DNA of 64,000 bases from Steromphala cineraria (lineage: Eukaryota > Mollusca > Gastropoda > Trochida > Trochidae). Positions 21,077 through 33,699 of this stretch are shown here, one piece after another. Every line of letters begins with the position of its first letter. Positions within the stretch are counted from its first letter, which is position 1. The notes under the pieces were generated by a model. It saw only the letters and a program-made list of their open reading frames with translations, was not told the origin of the DNA and did not search any database. Where the stretch lies: the NCBI GenBank assembly GCA_916613615.1, contig OU744721.1, positions 78,063,060 to 78,127,059 on the forward strand, given 5' to 3'. Made by a program: the position numbers and the translations under genes.

Positions 21077-21165
21077 ACATGTATAATGCTTTACATAGTT
21101 CCCATCTATATACTTTAAAACATGTATAATGCTTTACATAGTTCCCATCAATATACTTTAAAACA
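21077..21165. repeat. 43-bp direct tandem duplication
   Basis: ACATGTATAATGCTTTACAT onward to ATATACTTTAAA occurs twice with a 43-base period. Confidence 0.9.
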
Positions 21166-21797
21166 GTAAAAGGATCTATACTGATTTGTAACTATTCTAT
21201 TAACAAATAAGTTGGAAATCTATGAAATCTGTACTTTATCACCGCACAACTTCTAGAATGATACTTAAAGAATTTAAACAGAATCTGCTGTTTTCATATA
21301 TCTGCACAACTTGTACGATAGAATAATAATGTAAGGTTACTATAAAGAAATCCATACTGAAAGCACTGGCTATCTTATGACTCTGAAAATATTTTGCCTT
21401 CAAAGCTGCTACAAAGTGCTTCCCACATCCATGTAGGTTGGTATAGTTGTTTTCAGGTACCCTTTTAAACAGCTTGCTAGACTGAGTGCAATGTGGATGA
21501 AGTACCTTGATCTAGGTCCTGAGTTTTGTGTCTCCACACAGGATATGATTACTTACTTCTAGAAATCACTGTGCTCCAATACACTACCTTGCTCATCAAA
21601 AGAACCCACAGAAAAACAAATGAATGATTTTGACACTTTTTGAAGTTTTTTAAAACTTGACAATTTCTGTTAGTTTCAAAGACTTACAAATTGTTTAAGA
21701 TGTAAAGGATGTTACTTCTTCCTAGGTTTTGGTTGAAATGTAAACATGAGGGTGAGGGTTTCCCAAGGGTTTCATGATACAACAAAATGAACATCAG

Positions 21798-21880
21798 TTG
21801 GCATGAAGCCTCAGTAGTCAAACAGTAAAGGCGCTGCTTGACAAAAAAGAGGTTCTGGGTTCGGAATCAACTGGAATCAC
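21798..21880 (+). mobile_element. degenerate tRNA-derived SINE relic
   Basis: GCCTCAGTAGTCAAACAGTA and GGTTCTGGGTTCGGAATC resemble a decayed box A region and box B at the expected spacing. Weak, but the box B match is good. Confidence 0.45.
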
Positions 21881-24199
21881 AAATTTCAAATTTGTAAAAA
21901 AAATCCATATTTTCAAGGTTGTTTTAAGAATATCTACTTTAAAAGCCATGTATGGAGTCTTGTACAGAATGTCTGAAGGATAATGTATAGAATGTCCCTG
22001 TTATGTTGCATATTCCCCTGAAAGGTGGTTTACCTGAGAAAAGAAAAATCTCCAAAGCGACACAAATATAATACCTGAGGTTTATATTACTTGATTTTCT
22101 CTAAGAGGCACCCACCCCTTTTCCATTGACCCACCAATGACTTCACCTCATTAGGACAGACAGGGAAGTTGATCATACATGGTCAATATGGTACAATACA
22201 TCTTGTATAACACCATAAGAGGAAGCTGTCAGATTGTTCATTGATTTCCTCTTTATAGGGAAATAACTGGACACTGGTCACCACTGTTAGGCTGTTTATG
22301 GCCATAACATCCAACCTCGGACTGACCCGGTATGTTACGAGGTATATGACACTGTCTACTGACCGGAAGGGTCAAGGTTATCCCCCGGGGTTGCTACCTG
22401 ACACAAGATGAGTGGATGGAATATATCAGCCTTTATGGGAAGTGTTTACCATTGGGCGACAGTAGTCGTATAACAGTCTGTTGACATGCTGTAAATATGA
22501 GAGATTTATACCTTGACATGCCTTAAATACTTATATGTGGTATGCATACCTGTAAGTGAACAATCATTTGGTGACATGGAAGATATCATATTTTCGTTTT
22601 AAGATGTATAAAAAATTTTTAGTAAGAGTTCACATTATTTTGGTTGATACATTTTGCAAATACTGGTCTCGTGGTGGTGGAGATTAGATATTATGACTGA
22701 AAATCGAAATGGGAAGTTTAAAGCAACTAGCTGTAAGTTGATGATTTGGACTTTGTTTGAGACATCATTGAACAAAGTACAAACCGCTTGAACTTAAACC
22801 TGTCGCTCTCGGGAACAATTATACTTTCAAACTTTGTCTCCATTTAAATAGCTATCACATGTGCATGTTATTAATAACCTTGTTCACACTTTGTTTTCAA
22901 CATTTTGTAAATCATCTTTTATTGGACTGTTTTTCTGCAGTTTTAGATCTAAATTCTATATCTAAAAACAGTCCATATCATTATGTAAGATCTTTCAGGA
23001 GCGTGTATGGATTCATATCTTCTTGTTTCTGTATTGCAATATACCGATATACCGAAATTGTGCGCATCATTAATGCACCTCATTTTAGTGACTACAAATC
23101 TAGAAAATCAAAAGCAATAAAGAAATCAGAACCTCTGTACCTGTCAAAAAATATATAGTATTATAGCAGATTAGGATCAAAGTTCCTTTGCTTTTATTAT
23201 TTAAAGACTGACAGCATATTCACTAAATGAGTTTTTTGAGTCTCCCTAAAACAGAGAAGGGATAAATCTAAAATGACATGAATTTCCTAAAGGCTTACAT
23301 GTAGAAAACAAAAGAAGTGTTATCAATGAAAAGTAAGGCTTTTGATGACATGATGGACACAAATTAACTTGAAACTTGACTGATCACTTCAGAAGGGTTG
23401 TGGGATAGTTAAAAGGAACTTGTCATTAAAACTTGTATAGCAAAACACTATTGTGAATGAGACCATAGATGATCTACTAGTTTGGCAAGTTTCTGAAACT
23501 TTGATGCAGTCAAGTAGACAACTTTGTTGAATTCTAAAAAAAGAATAAAGGATAGAGTAGTTCACTAGTTTGAGGGATTGTTTTTTGGTAACTTATCACA
23601 AGGACAGTTTTAATGTTTGTTGTACAACATTTGCAAATACTTGTACTAGTCTTACGTAATAATTTATCTATGAGTCTTTTAGAACAATTATCTTTTACTG
23701 ATACTGAATATTTTTGAAAAACGTAATTTTCAAAATGCTGATATCTTCAGGACACATTCGCCTGGAGCATGAGGCAATTAGGCTTCTCTAGGTGTTTTTA
23801 CTTTTGCCTTAAAAGTATCCCTTTAGCGACTTTGTGCACAAAGTCCCTCAACTCTTGATAAGAAAAAGACCCTGTGTTATGAATTATTATTACCTATAGC
23901 CTAAAGTGCTTATTAATATTCAAGAACTGTAATAACAAATATGTTTTGCTAGGTGAAATGGGTTTTAATGATCTTCCTCAAGTGCAGTAGATCAAAATCG
24001 AAAATGCTTTGATAATCCTTACAATGAACCATAATTTGTTTTCAAAATATTGTTTAAAAGACCAATCATTTTCCCTTGTTAAACAGTATACAAGGATATA
24101 AAGGAAAATATGACTTTTGGAAGAATTCAGATTTTATCTAGTATATCTGGTTTGTGCAGATCTATAACAAGTTATAGTTAACTAGTTGTTAGTTTTATC

Positions 24200-24497
24200 A
24201 AACATTTACAAATTTTGTTGTCATACTTCAGAATGATGGACCATGTACCTTTAGCAAATCTTTGGACCTACTTAGCTCTTAAAATCCTCATCTCCTTCCC
24301 ATTAAAATTTGATTAAAAATGTTCATATTTCTCAAATATCTGCCCTAAGGGCAAAAATATTAAGTACAACCCTCAGAACATAACAGCATATTCATTTGAC
24401 ACTCAAAACTTAAACTTTTGGAACAGTACCTATTGAAATTGAAGGATACCTATTGAAATTGAAGGATGCTTGACAGAAAAATTATGCATTTTAAAGA
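24200..24497. repeat. dispersed direct duplication, copy 1
   Basis: Matches 27741-28012 over most of its length (for example GAATGATGGACCATGTACC and ATCCTCATCTCCTTCCCATT in both) with scattered substitutions and indels. The only difference in structure is an extra 20-bp internal tandem copy at 24427-24466. Confidence 0.88.
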
Positions 24498-24648
24498 TCT
24501 ATAAAAAAGTTCACAGTAACATCCCTGCAGGTCAAGTCCAGGGGTGTGGTCAGACATGTCCAACAGACACAAGGTGACCACATCAACTAGTCAGTCCTTC
24601 CTTCATTTGACAAACCAGATCCATTTGATGAAGGCTTGTCAGTCAGTG

Positions 24649-25079
24649 TTAAAGGCACCACTCGACCGCGTTTCGTCCGCCATTTTGAAACGTTAGCATT
24701 CCGAGAAAACAAATGTGCTGTATTATGCTTATTCATTAATAAAATAAAGAAATAATTACTTGACTGATATAAGAGGAGTATATTCACAAATAATTCATAA
24801 TAAAAGTTACCAGTTACAACAACATTTTGTCGTAATAATGCATTCCACGATCGTAGCTTCGAAGATTGGCTGCATTTCACGATTTTTTAAATTTTTCGAG
24901 CGATACACTTTATTCTTTGGCAAATTGTTTAATCTTTAACAACTGCAATGCTAACCTTACAAACATAATTGAAATTAAGTGTGAAATTATCATGTAAAAA
25001 TCATTTATAATTGTAAACAGGAAAGTCCTCCTGAATTTCGTTTCCACAAAAAATACCCCGCTCGAATGGTCCCTTTAAA
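24649..25079. mobile_element. TTAA-flanked MITE with AGGNACCAYTCGA ends
   Basis: Left end TTAAAGGCACCACTCGA and right end CTCGAATGGTCCCTTTAA are imperfect inverted copies, each bordered by TTAA. About 430 bp, no transposase. The end structure is like the element at 19566, but the sequence differs. Confidence 0.7.
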
Positions 25080-25370
25080 GGAATGATCTTGAACCAACAT
25101 GAGTACTGGGGGGACTTTGTACAATGAGCTCTTGAAGCTGAGAGTTCGTACATTGACATGATGAACCTTCTACATCCTACATCCAGCTTAAACCTTCTCT
25201 GCTTGTATAACAACTTTTAAATATCAGCAACATTTAGACTATCCACGATGTGATGACTCATTTCAAATTTATCTACGGTTAGCCAGATAAATAAATTCCA
25301 AAGTTTCAACTCTGCAACTGCATTATGTTTAAACTGCATTTAAAAAAACAATTGTAGAGTTCATTCAATA

Positions 25371-25544
25371 CAGTAGAACACGGATATAACAAACTCCAAG
25401 GGACCAAAGAATTTAGTTCGCTATATCCGGTGTTCGCTATACGCATATAGTTTTAATGATATTACATAGGAATGTGACTTGATAATGTTTTCACTATATC
25501 CGATTGTTCTCCATATCTGAGTTTGTTATATCCGTGTTCTACTG
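25371..25544. mobile_element. pogo/Tc1-like MITE, copy 1
   Basis: Begins CAGTAGAACACGGATATAAC and ends GTTATATCCGTGTTCTACTG; TA is duplicated on both sides. About 174 bp with extra internal copies of the TTCGCTATATCCG motif. The CAGTAGAAC end is typical of pogo-family miniature elements. Confidence 0.88.
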
Positions 25545-25744
25545 TATGTTGATATTGCAATACACAATTAGGTGCAAGTCCTACTTTCTATAGTTTCTTG
25601 CCTCTTTTGACAATAAGTCCTTAATTTGTTTAATATGTCCTCTTGGAACATTCATTTTCACTTCCTTTGGAAATAACTAGACAGATCAATATCTTGTTTG
25701 CAAATAGACTGCAAGGTATGGTATGTCTGAATAAAAAAAACATT

Positions 25745-28700
25745 GTTTTTAATGTAAGATTATTTATTTATTAGCAACAGTCAATATTGCATATGTAGGA
25801 TACATATAGTAACATTAATGTACATATAAGTTTTGGCTTATTGTTGCCATTTAGATAAAAACATGTTGATCATCAATAACAAAATGTTAAAATAATCTTA
25901 AATATCTGCTCATGAAAACCAAAATATACCATTTTAATCACATAGAGAATTGATGTTTATCAATATGACTTAAATTTAAATGTTCTCAACTAATTTAATG
26001 ATTGCAAAATTGGATCGGTTAAAGTAGTAACAGTTTCATAAAATCATTTATTTTAATCAATTGAATTTTAAAATCTTGTCAAGTAAAAAATTCATTCTTT
26101 AAGCACTGTTTGCAAGTAACAGCTGTCAGTTTGTGTTCTTGATAATTTACATGCATAAATATTTAAAATATTTACAGAAATATAAAAAATTTCGACACAG
26201 TATGTACATTTCATAAAAAAATATGGTTTTGATGTAAAAACATTTCACAACCTCGAACACAAGACATTACATTTTACATAGCTCAAGGGATTTGAAGGAT
26301 AATTTTGTTAATTCATAGACCACCAATAAATGAATTTCATTTATTTCATTATCTTAAATATCTTGACATAGAATAAAAACATCTTTCAAATAAAAATAAA
26401 ACATAAAAACTACCATAAAATCTGCTTATTTCAATTCAAATCTAAACATAAGACATTGCTCTGTGTCTACAAAAGCCATAAACATAAAAATCCCTCGTAA
26501 ACACAATAACATTCATTCATTCATACAAAGCAGAAATAAACCATAAAACTGGAGTAGTAAATATTTGCTTTTCTCATTAAACTAAGTCACAATTAATCTT
26601 ATCAGGGAGATTCGACTAACAGGAAGTGGAGTGAATATTTCTGAGTTGGAAATGAAACTAAAACAATTGTAGGTGACATTAGAACAGTTTTGTTGTGGAG
26701 ATTCAAATATTCAGCTTGGAGTGCACTCAATGTAAACACGGTAGTAAAATTTACACTCATCGACTCACCTACCCAGTGTACATCGTAATGGTAAAAGTTA
26801 TACAAATATTTCAACTTTTTTTTAACAAAACTGGAATGATATTCTCTAATTTATCACATTCAATTGAATAAGTGTTATGTGGAGAAAAATGTCTACTTTT
26901 GACATACATGTACCTTAAATTGGAATGATAGTGGGATAAAACTCAAACAATATTTGTAAATATAGAAATAAGATGAATTCAGATTTGTGTTGGATCATGA
27001 AACCATTGTCATTATTTTACTTTTGAATTGTAGATCCATTAACGGTAACAATATTTTTATATGATCATAGCAAAGTTAATAACTTTAATGAGTCTTTATG
27101 TCTTTATGGTATATCTAAAGAACATCATTATTCAGATCAAACATGAAATTGTTATTTTCATAAACATAATTAAGTTAAGTGTCATAAAAGAATTAAAATA
27201 ATTGCACTTGATTGTGGCACAATCTTACACTGTAATATATCAACAACTATTAATTCAGGTCGTGTCCATCGTAAAGTGTAAACTGATTTATGGCTATCAT
27301 TGTTTCAACATAATATAACTCCATTTCCTCCTTGACATAACATTGACTGTGCTCCGAAGTACTAAACAGGATCAGAGTTGTGTGATATAGCATGCAACAA
27401 AGGGAACTTGGAGTAGGCTAAACTGTAAAAATCTCTTTAAATTTTATTAGTTCCAGCTTTAATAATATATGGTTGGTTGATATTAGAGATAACCCAAAAA
27501 TATACAAACTGAATGTGATAAGTCCATCTTCAAATGCAATTGTCTTAAAAAACACAATTCCTTAATTGTTTGAGGACTAGAATTAAAACTTATTTTTTAT
27601 CATGGAATATTTTTTCTGTATCTCCTCTGAACTGTAAAGTTTGTTTGTATTCATAATGTTAATATTTTGAATGAATCACAAAATAAATTCAATCGATGAA
27701 CTGTTCATTGTTCAATTTATAATTCTTCATTGTTAGTTTCTTCAAACATTTTCAAATTTTGTTGTTGTACTTCCGAATGATGGACCATGTACCATTAGCA
27801 ACTCTTTGGACCTACTAAACTCTTACTAAAATCCTCATCTCCTTCCCATTTAATTTTGAAAAAAATGTTCATATTTATAAATATCTGCCCCAAGGACAAA
27901 AATATTAAGCACAACCCTCTGTACATAAAAGCATATTTAATTGACACTCAAAACTTTTGGAACAATACCTTTTGAAATTGAAGGATGCTTAACAGAAAAA
28001 TGTTGCATTTATGACTCCAGCCCTCTGAATATTCAGGGAATATTGTCAGACAAATTGCATCATCAGACTGATAACAGCCCCCTGTGGGAGAGATAAGAGC
28101 CGTTAGTTCCTGCCGCTTCATGAATAATTGTGTAGACGTTATCAGCAACTGTTAACAGCTAAACTCCCCACACAAGAGCTCATAACTGAAACTCTTATCT
28201 TCTCTGACCTTGACAACCATGTCAACTATGTCATTTACCCTCAAATATAAATATCAGCTTATAAATGTTGTATTAACATTGAAATCGACCCTAGAACTGG
28301 GATGTATTGTGGAACACACAATCGTATCAAATTCATTATCTAAATTGAGTTCAAATTGACATAAACTACAAGAGCAAACAAATAATTTGTATCTGTCTTT
28401 CTCCTTTTGAAATATGTCTTTGATTGGTGACCATTATCCATGTAACATATATCTATCCAGTCAAATCTCCAGTGTACAGTCAAAACTAAAACATAATGAC
28501 AAAATGATAAAAACATCAAAATTAACAGTTTATAATAGGGCAACAATTCATACAAGAACAACTCTCAGAAATAATCTTAAATAAAAAAGGACTAGAATCT
28601 AAAAGAGGTTATTATATTAGACTCGGTGGAGTTTCCAGTTCCACACTATGAACATGATACAGTAAAATCTATGTCCATTAAGAAACAGTTTGAAATTAAG

Positions 28701-28881
28701 CAGTGACTGTTGACCTTATAGAAAATGTCTATTTCAACAAAAGTAATATAACGCTTGCAGACTTTACAACAAGTATTGCCACCATACACACTGATGCCCA
28801 CTCACAGGAATGTTGAAGCTTGTTATCCGACTTCAAGGCAATTTGGAAAACCAACAAATATTTTGAAAAATATTGTACAAT
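25745..28881 (-). other. probable 3'UTR and downstream flank of the PPxY membrane protein
   Basis: AT-rich and noncoding below the stop at 28882. Several minus-strand AATAAA hexamers occur (for example near 25762-25770, 26047, 26339 and 27443), so the 3' end cannot be fixed. Contains copy 2 of the dispersed duplication at 27741-28012. Confidence 0.4.
27741..28012. repeat. dispersed direct duplication, copy 2
   Basis: Partner of 24200-24497 in the same orientation, about 3.5 kb away. The two differ by point changes and small indels. Confidence 0.88.
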
Positions 28882-29693
28882 TCACAACGCAGTATTGAAT
28901 CTCTCTGGTTCAGCTGACGCTAACGGTTGATCTGTGGGCCTTGCACTGACCTCTGGTTCAGACATGGCCGCTGCGGCAAGGGAGGTAATCTCGTCAAAAG
29001 ATCGTAGAGTCTGTTGAAGCTCTTGGTCGAGCTCGTCTCTATGTTGTGAACCTACCACTGTTACAGTCACATTATTGGAAGGCACTGTGGACACATTTCT
29101 CCCTTCTCCTACTGAAGAGTTCCCATTCTGGATCACAGATATATGCTCTGGGTTTGTGACACTGGTTTGATTGTTAGAAGCAAGACTAGCCATACTACTA
29201 GGAGTATTGGGCACTGTGGAACTTCCCTGCCCAGAAGACGTTGGAAAAGATTCGTCAGATGTAGTCCTGTTTACACTAGCACTCTGGACCGACGGTCCTG
29301 TGTCAGTCCCCACACTGGAGGAACCGATGTCAGGTCCAGCGAAAGACACATCCCCACCAGGCAAATTGTCGTCGGCGCTGTTGTCTCTTGGTAATGGAGG
29401 ACGGATTGGTCCTCTGCGGCCCATGGTGCTGGCATTGGAGCGGTAGGTGGGGGGACGCGAGTTTGGCTGGTCAGCCTGGTCAGGGGGGAAGGCTATGTGG
29501 ATTCCTGAGTGGATGGTGCTTGCCCGGGAGCGGTAGGAGGGCGGGGGAGAGTTGGGAAGACTGTCGCCGTTGGTGGCGGTGTTCTGTTGGAGGTACTGCT
29601 GCTGCGCCATGAGAAGCTGCTGCTGGTACTCCTGCATCGACGCTGCGTAGGAGGGGGGCGGCCGCCGGTACTGGAACTCAGGGTACATCACAC
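28882..29693 (-). CDS. last coding exon: PPxY tail
   Basis: Acceptor CCCCCCAG at the 29694 side, then GTGTGATGTACCC. 812 bases ending in TGA (28882-28884). Higher GC than its surroundings, as expected for coding sequence. Antisense frames over this exon are shadows. Confidence 0.88.
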
Positions 29694-31263
29694 CTGGGGG
29701 GAGAGAGGGGGATTAATGATGAAGGTAAGAAGATTTACTAGATAATATAACAGAACAAGGCACTGGAGCTTTGAGTTTGTCGTATCTTGGGGCAGAGAAT
29801 GGGACTTAGTGATGAAGGGAGGTAGGTTACTATTGTATGATAATTTAAGAAAAGAACAAGGCACTGTAACTTTGAGTTTATCACAACTGGGTGAGGAGGT
29901 TGAAAGTGACAAGGAAGGCATATAGTATCTACTGGTAAAATTAAATAATTATAAAACTGGAGCTGTTGGCTCTGTAGCTCATCAGGCTCCATGTTTAATT
30001 CGGCTGTAGGTGTTATTAGGGGCCCCTGGGTCACCAAAGCTATGAATTATTATCCTCGCTAGTCAAGGAATCTCTACACAAGATAAAGTTTTCTATGCCT
30101 TTTGGTTTTGGAGATGCCTGACTAAGCCCATGAACTCATGAAACGACTGATTAACGTCTTGATATAAACTTTTTTTTTTTTTAAATTATGAAAAGGATGT
30201 TACACATGAAGGGACAATTTACTACAAGTTCTCATGCACTTTCTTCTGTTTGTAAAATGAGAAAAACATTGTTTTTAAAACTTAAAATTTAGATTTAGGT
30301 CATGCAACATAGAAATGTTTAATTTCTTTTTCTACTGACACCACACATAACAACTAAATATTTAGATGCTACCTGCTTGTTTTCCCCTTGAAATACAAAG
30401 ATGATTAGAATGGAGCAAACAAAGTAAACAAGTTTCTAATTAATTAGCCTAATTAGGGAACATGTGTTTTATCACACCAACACTACAAACTAACAAATCA
30501 AGGACATGTAAAACAAAACACTGCCAGCTCAACTCAAACACTGATCACATAAGTACAATGACAAGATTTTGGGGAATTCTTTGTCAATATTGTATTAACA
30601 AAATTTGCCCCATGCATTTCAAACATGCATAGTCAACTGTCGAGACATATTACCGTACAATGGCCCTGTTGAATTTATGCAATAAAATGTTTAATTTGAT
30701 CCTTAAACCACTAATATTGCAACTATTTGTTCAGCATTGTTTCCATGCTATAATCAAAGCAAGAAAGAAAGTAAGGCAACTCAGACGATTGTTGAAAATC
30801 CTACACAGAGATTTCATCAATTTCATGAATGTGTCACAACTAGAAAGTTAATGTTGGTAAGCCTTTGTACCAGTACTACTGGTGTACTTGATAATTTTCA
30901 ACACATCTTATTGAATTCACAATAAAGATCCTTCTTGAAAAAAATTACATATTGCATTTTAAAACAACATATATCTTACAAAACCAAAACAAAAAAATAT
31001 TTCTCAAGTATTAAAATGAAGCTAATGAAAACAGTTGCTTTCAATTTATGAAAATTTTGTAATTTTCACAAAATTGTATAAAAGTTCCAAATATTACCCA
31101 CCTCCATACCAGTTACTGTCTCTCTGTCTGTAGGCACGGCGCGTGTGACGATCTCTCCTCCGCCGGAAGTCTCCGATGTTGAAGAGCGCATGCAGGGGTT
31201 CGTGTCCCCTCGGCGTGCACTTCCAGCCGACGCCCACCACGATCACGAGCAGCACTCCCAGAC
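28882..31263 (-). CDS. single-pass membrane protein with PPxY-rich cytoplasmic tail, 3' two exons
   Basis: Two exons (31102-31263 and 28882-29693) join in phase across a GT-AG intron; the split codon GG|T gives WYGGVMYPEF. The first opens in a hydrophobic run (LGVLLVIVVGVGW), taken as the end of a transmembrane helix, followed by a strongly basic stop-transfer segment (FRRRRDRHTRRAYRQR). The tail then carries three PPxY motifs: RRPPPSYAAS, SPPPSYRSR and SRPPTYRSN. It also has a Gln-rich stretch (QEYQQQLLMAQQQYLQQ), a long Ser/Thr/Asn-rich linker and a C-terminus ending RFNTAL. PPxY motifs bind WW domains, notably of Nedd4-family ubiquitin ligases, so the tail likely controls trafficking or turnover. 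The PPxY spacing and PPYRSR-like repeats recall LDL-receptor-class proteins such as LDLRAD3 or LRP3/10/12. No ectodomain exon is visible, so identity is open. The 5' exons lie upstream, beyond the window or unrecognised. Confidence 0.8.
29697..29890. repeat. about 100-bp tandem duplication next to the last-exon acceptor
   Basis: GAACAAGGCACTG occurs at 29753 and 29854 within two homologous units that each start with a G-rich stretch and include GATGAAGG. A third, weaker unit may follow to about 29990. Confidence 0.75.
29894..31101 (-). other. remainder of the intron between the two membrane-protein exons
   Basis: Noncoding AT-rich intron. Contains the inverted partner (about 29966-29986) of the dispersed fragment at 12010. 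No other structure recognised. Confidence 0.5.
31102..31263 (-). CDS. penultimate exon: end of membrane helix and basic juxtamembrane segment
   Basis: Acceptor ATGTTACAG, donor GGAG|GTGGGT; 162 bases, phase 1 at both ends. Encodes LGVLLVIVVGVGWKCTPRGH and the Arg-rich segment. GC-rich relative to the flanking introns. Confidence 0.8.
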
Positions 31264-31271
31264 CTGTAACA

Positions 31272-31456
31272 TAGACAATATACATCAACACTCGAACAAT
31301 TGATTCAGCTTCTACATGTAGCACCTTTAGTAGTTTATATGAAGAATTGAGAGATATATGCCGATAGACAATATACATCAACACTCCACCAATGGTTTCC
31401 GTTGCTACATGTCGCACTCTAGAAGTTTTTATAAAGAATTGACAGAAATATAAGGA
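31272..31456. repeat. 93-bp tandem duplication upstream of the membrane exon
   Basis: TAGACAATATACATCAACACTC occurs at 31272 and 31365, each followed by similar sequence up to GAATTGA; two diverged units. Confidence 0.85.
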
Positions 31457-32928
31457 TAACAACTTTGCTTATGTTCAGCAATATTTTGACTTGCTTAATA
31501 GACAAGAAAGGTAAAGGTGTGTTGAAAGTTGTTATTAATATATTTCTCTCAATTTAATGATTTTAGTTCATGCTATCTAATCTTATTTCTTCAAGTAAAA
31601 ATGTATGCTATACATGTATTAAAATATGCTGAAAAATCGGGAAACGTGAAAACCTGCGAAAAAAGAGAAAGTGATCATACAAGGGCTGAGTAACCTCTGA
31701 GGAGAATAAATTTCATATGTCTTAACACCTACGTGGAAATAATTGAAAGGGTTGACACCCTGCAATGTTCATTATTCTGGGTATCTGTATTCTGCTCTCC
31801 TCACAAAAATCAGGTAATTCTGAAACCTTAAAGTTCATATGCATATTGATTTTTGAGAAGAATATATAAGATACAATTCCCAAAACGTTGTTTTAAAATC
31901 ACATTTTTTATCAAAGTGACTTATTCAGGTAAGAACTAGGGTGCTTGTTTTAATATAACAAGATCATTCTAACACTTAAAGGCAATACCTTTATCATCAG
32001 TGTATTAAATGTTCTCAATTTTCTTTCAATGTCAAAATAATGATAGCTATGATAATGAGGTTGAAGTGATGGATACTATTACACCTTAATGTTCTGAATT
32101 TGCATATAAGAAGAAAAACCTTCCCAATCTTTCAACGTCTTTCAAAGAGAAAAACATTACAGATAGCATGAACATCTTATTAGTCTTATTTGCTGACATG
32201 AAAAGTGCCCTCATTATCAGTTGATTTTTTTTCCATTTTTGCCCTTTTTCGACCCACAGAATGATTTTATAAAGCAATAATGATTTTCCTTGTCAAGCTG
32301 AAGCCTGATTTCAGAATGCTTTATCTGTATTGATAATCTTTAGAAAGTAAAAAGTTAGTAAAAATGAATAGAATTGATAAGAAATGATGTTCTGAATAAG
32401 AAAACTGATAGCATTATTGCAAAAACTTGTTAATTGGTCAGCTGTAATTGTAAGAAATCTCTCCATCTTAAAAAGCTTCATCTAAAAGTGAAAAGAGGGA
32501 ATGAACAAAATTAAAGCAGCTCAGCTCATAAATCACAAGTGATCATAATGCACTGACCAAAATATCCCTCTTATCTCGTTACAAGTACACAAGCCCCTAA
32601 TTCAATACTGCACCGAGATACCCAGCGTATCCTTCGATCATGACTAATTAAATAATCACATCTCAAACAAAAAATAACAAATCCAATCTAATGTCCATAA
32701 TCTGACAGAAAAGCCAAAGCTGCCAGACTCGTATCATTGACTTCTGGTAACCATGGTAACCGCACAAAGAATTGTTTGAGAACCATAGAATTAGGCACAT
32801 TGTCAATGAGCTTCCCGAAATGAAGTTAGCAAGGATAAAAAGCTGAATTTAATGTGTGTAATTCTCCCCCGAAACCTGCCTATCCATTTGTTGGGTTGTT
32901 TGTCTGCATGTCATAAGCTGGTTAATAT

Positions 32929-33083
32929 CACCTGATCAATTGCAGAGTGTCAGCTCCGATGTAAATAGCACGGAGAGCGAACATTGGTTATTAGTCACCT
33001 GAAGCAGGTAGATCAATCAGGTAAACAGCTGATTGTCTCTCGTCAGGACAGGTAAATATCACACCTGGGTCTTGCTACAGGTA
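32929..33083. promoter_or_regulatory. CAGGTA/CACCTG cluster, candidate enhancer
   Basis: Seven sites in 155 bases: CACCTG at 32929, 32996 and 33062; CAGGTA at 33005, 33018, 33049 and 33078. This hexamer class is bound by Snail/ZEB-type zinc fingers and some bHLH factors. Function is inferred from density only. Confidence 0.4.
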
Positions 33084-33699
33084 ACTAAACGTGTCAATAA
33101 TACTAATTTGGATGTTAATTCTTACAATAGAATTAATCGTAAGTGCTATCTTAAATCAATGACAATATGGTATAACACTCCTTTTGTGAGAACTGGAATG
33201 TAAATTTTATTTTTCACAACACAATTCAACTTCAGTGTTTTCTTTCATTTTTGCATAATTCAATTCTGTAACAAGGAAACACCATCAGAGATTATGAACC
33301 AAGTATGTAGTTTGGCACATTTTTTTTTTTTTTCTCGATCACCAGCTTTTTTTATGCATATCTTTCAGAAGGAGAGCAAACAGAGTTGATTTCTCTTCAT
33401 ATATGATATCAAAATTGATTTTCAAACTAATAAGTCTTCTTCTTCTTCAACGACAATTGATTTGCAATATATCAAAATTGCTTTTATCCAAATCATAAAC
33501 ATTAGTGTCCCTGTAAGTTGAAGTCTGCCTCTGACACATCAGTTCTACAGGAGAGAGTATGGGAGCCGGTAGACAAACGAGCTGTGAGCCTGTCCGACAT
33601 GATATCAATACACATATTGAACCGTGCTTATCAGCCGTGGAGTGGGGTCCTATGGGATCTATCACACTTCATAGACTCGCTTATCATCAACGGTACCCC

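Larger units (their letters stand above)
18861..25740. other. noncoding region between convergent genes
   Basis: AT-rich sequence without convincing exons on either strand. It holds the delimited elements listed separately (18936, 19566, 24649, 25371), a perfect palindrome at 19196, short duplications (21077, 24427), a SINE-like relic near 21798, and a somewhat GC-richer unique patch around 22240-22440. Confidence 0.6.

Noticed and set aside
22859..23158. 99-codon plus frame with hydrophobic N-terminus
   Set aside because: AT-rich composition explains the Phe/Leu/Ile content; no homology or gene context supports it.
29143..29745. Several plus-strand frames of 74-91 codons
   Set aside because: They are antisense shadows of the PPxY tail exon, which has splice-site and motif support on the minus strand.
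31264..31462. Upstream extension of the membrane-protein frame to 31462
   Set aside because: It runs through the acceptor and the intronic tandem duplication, whose two copies are translated in it; treated as intron.
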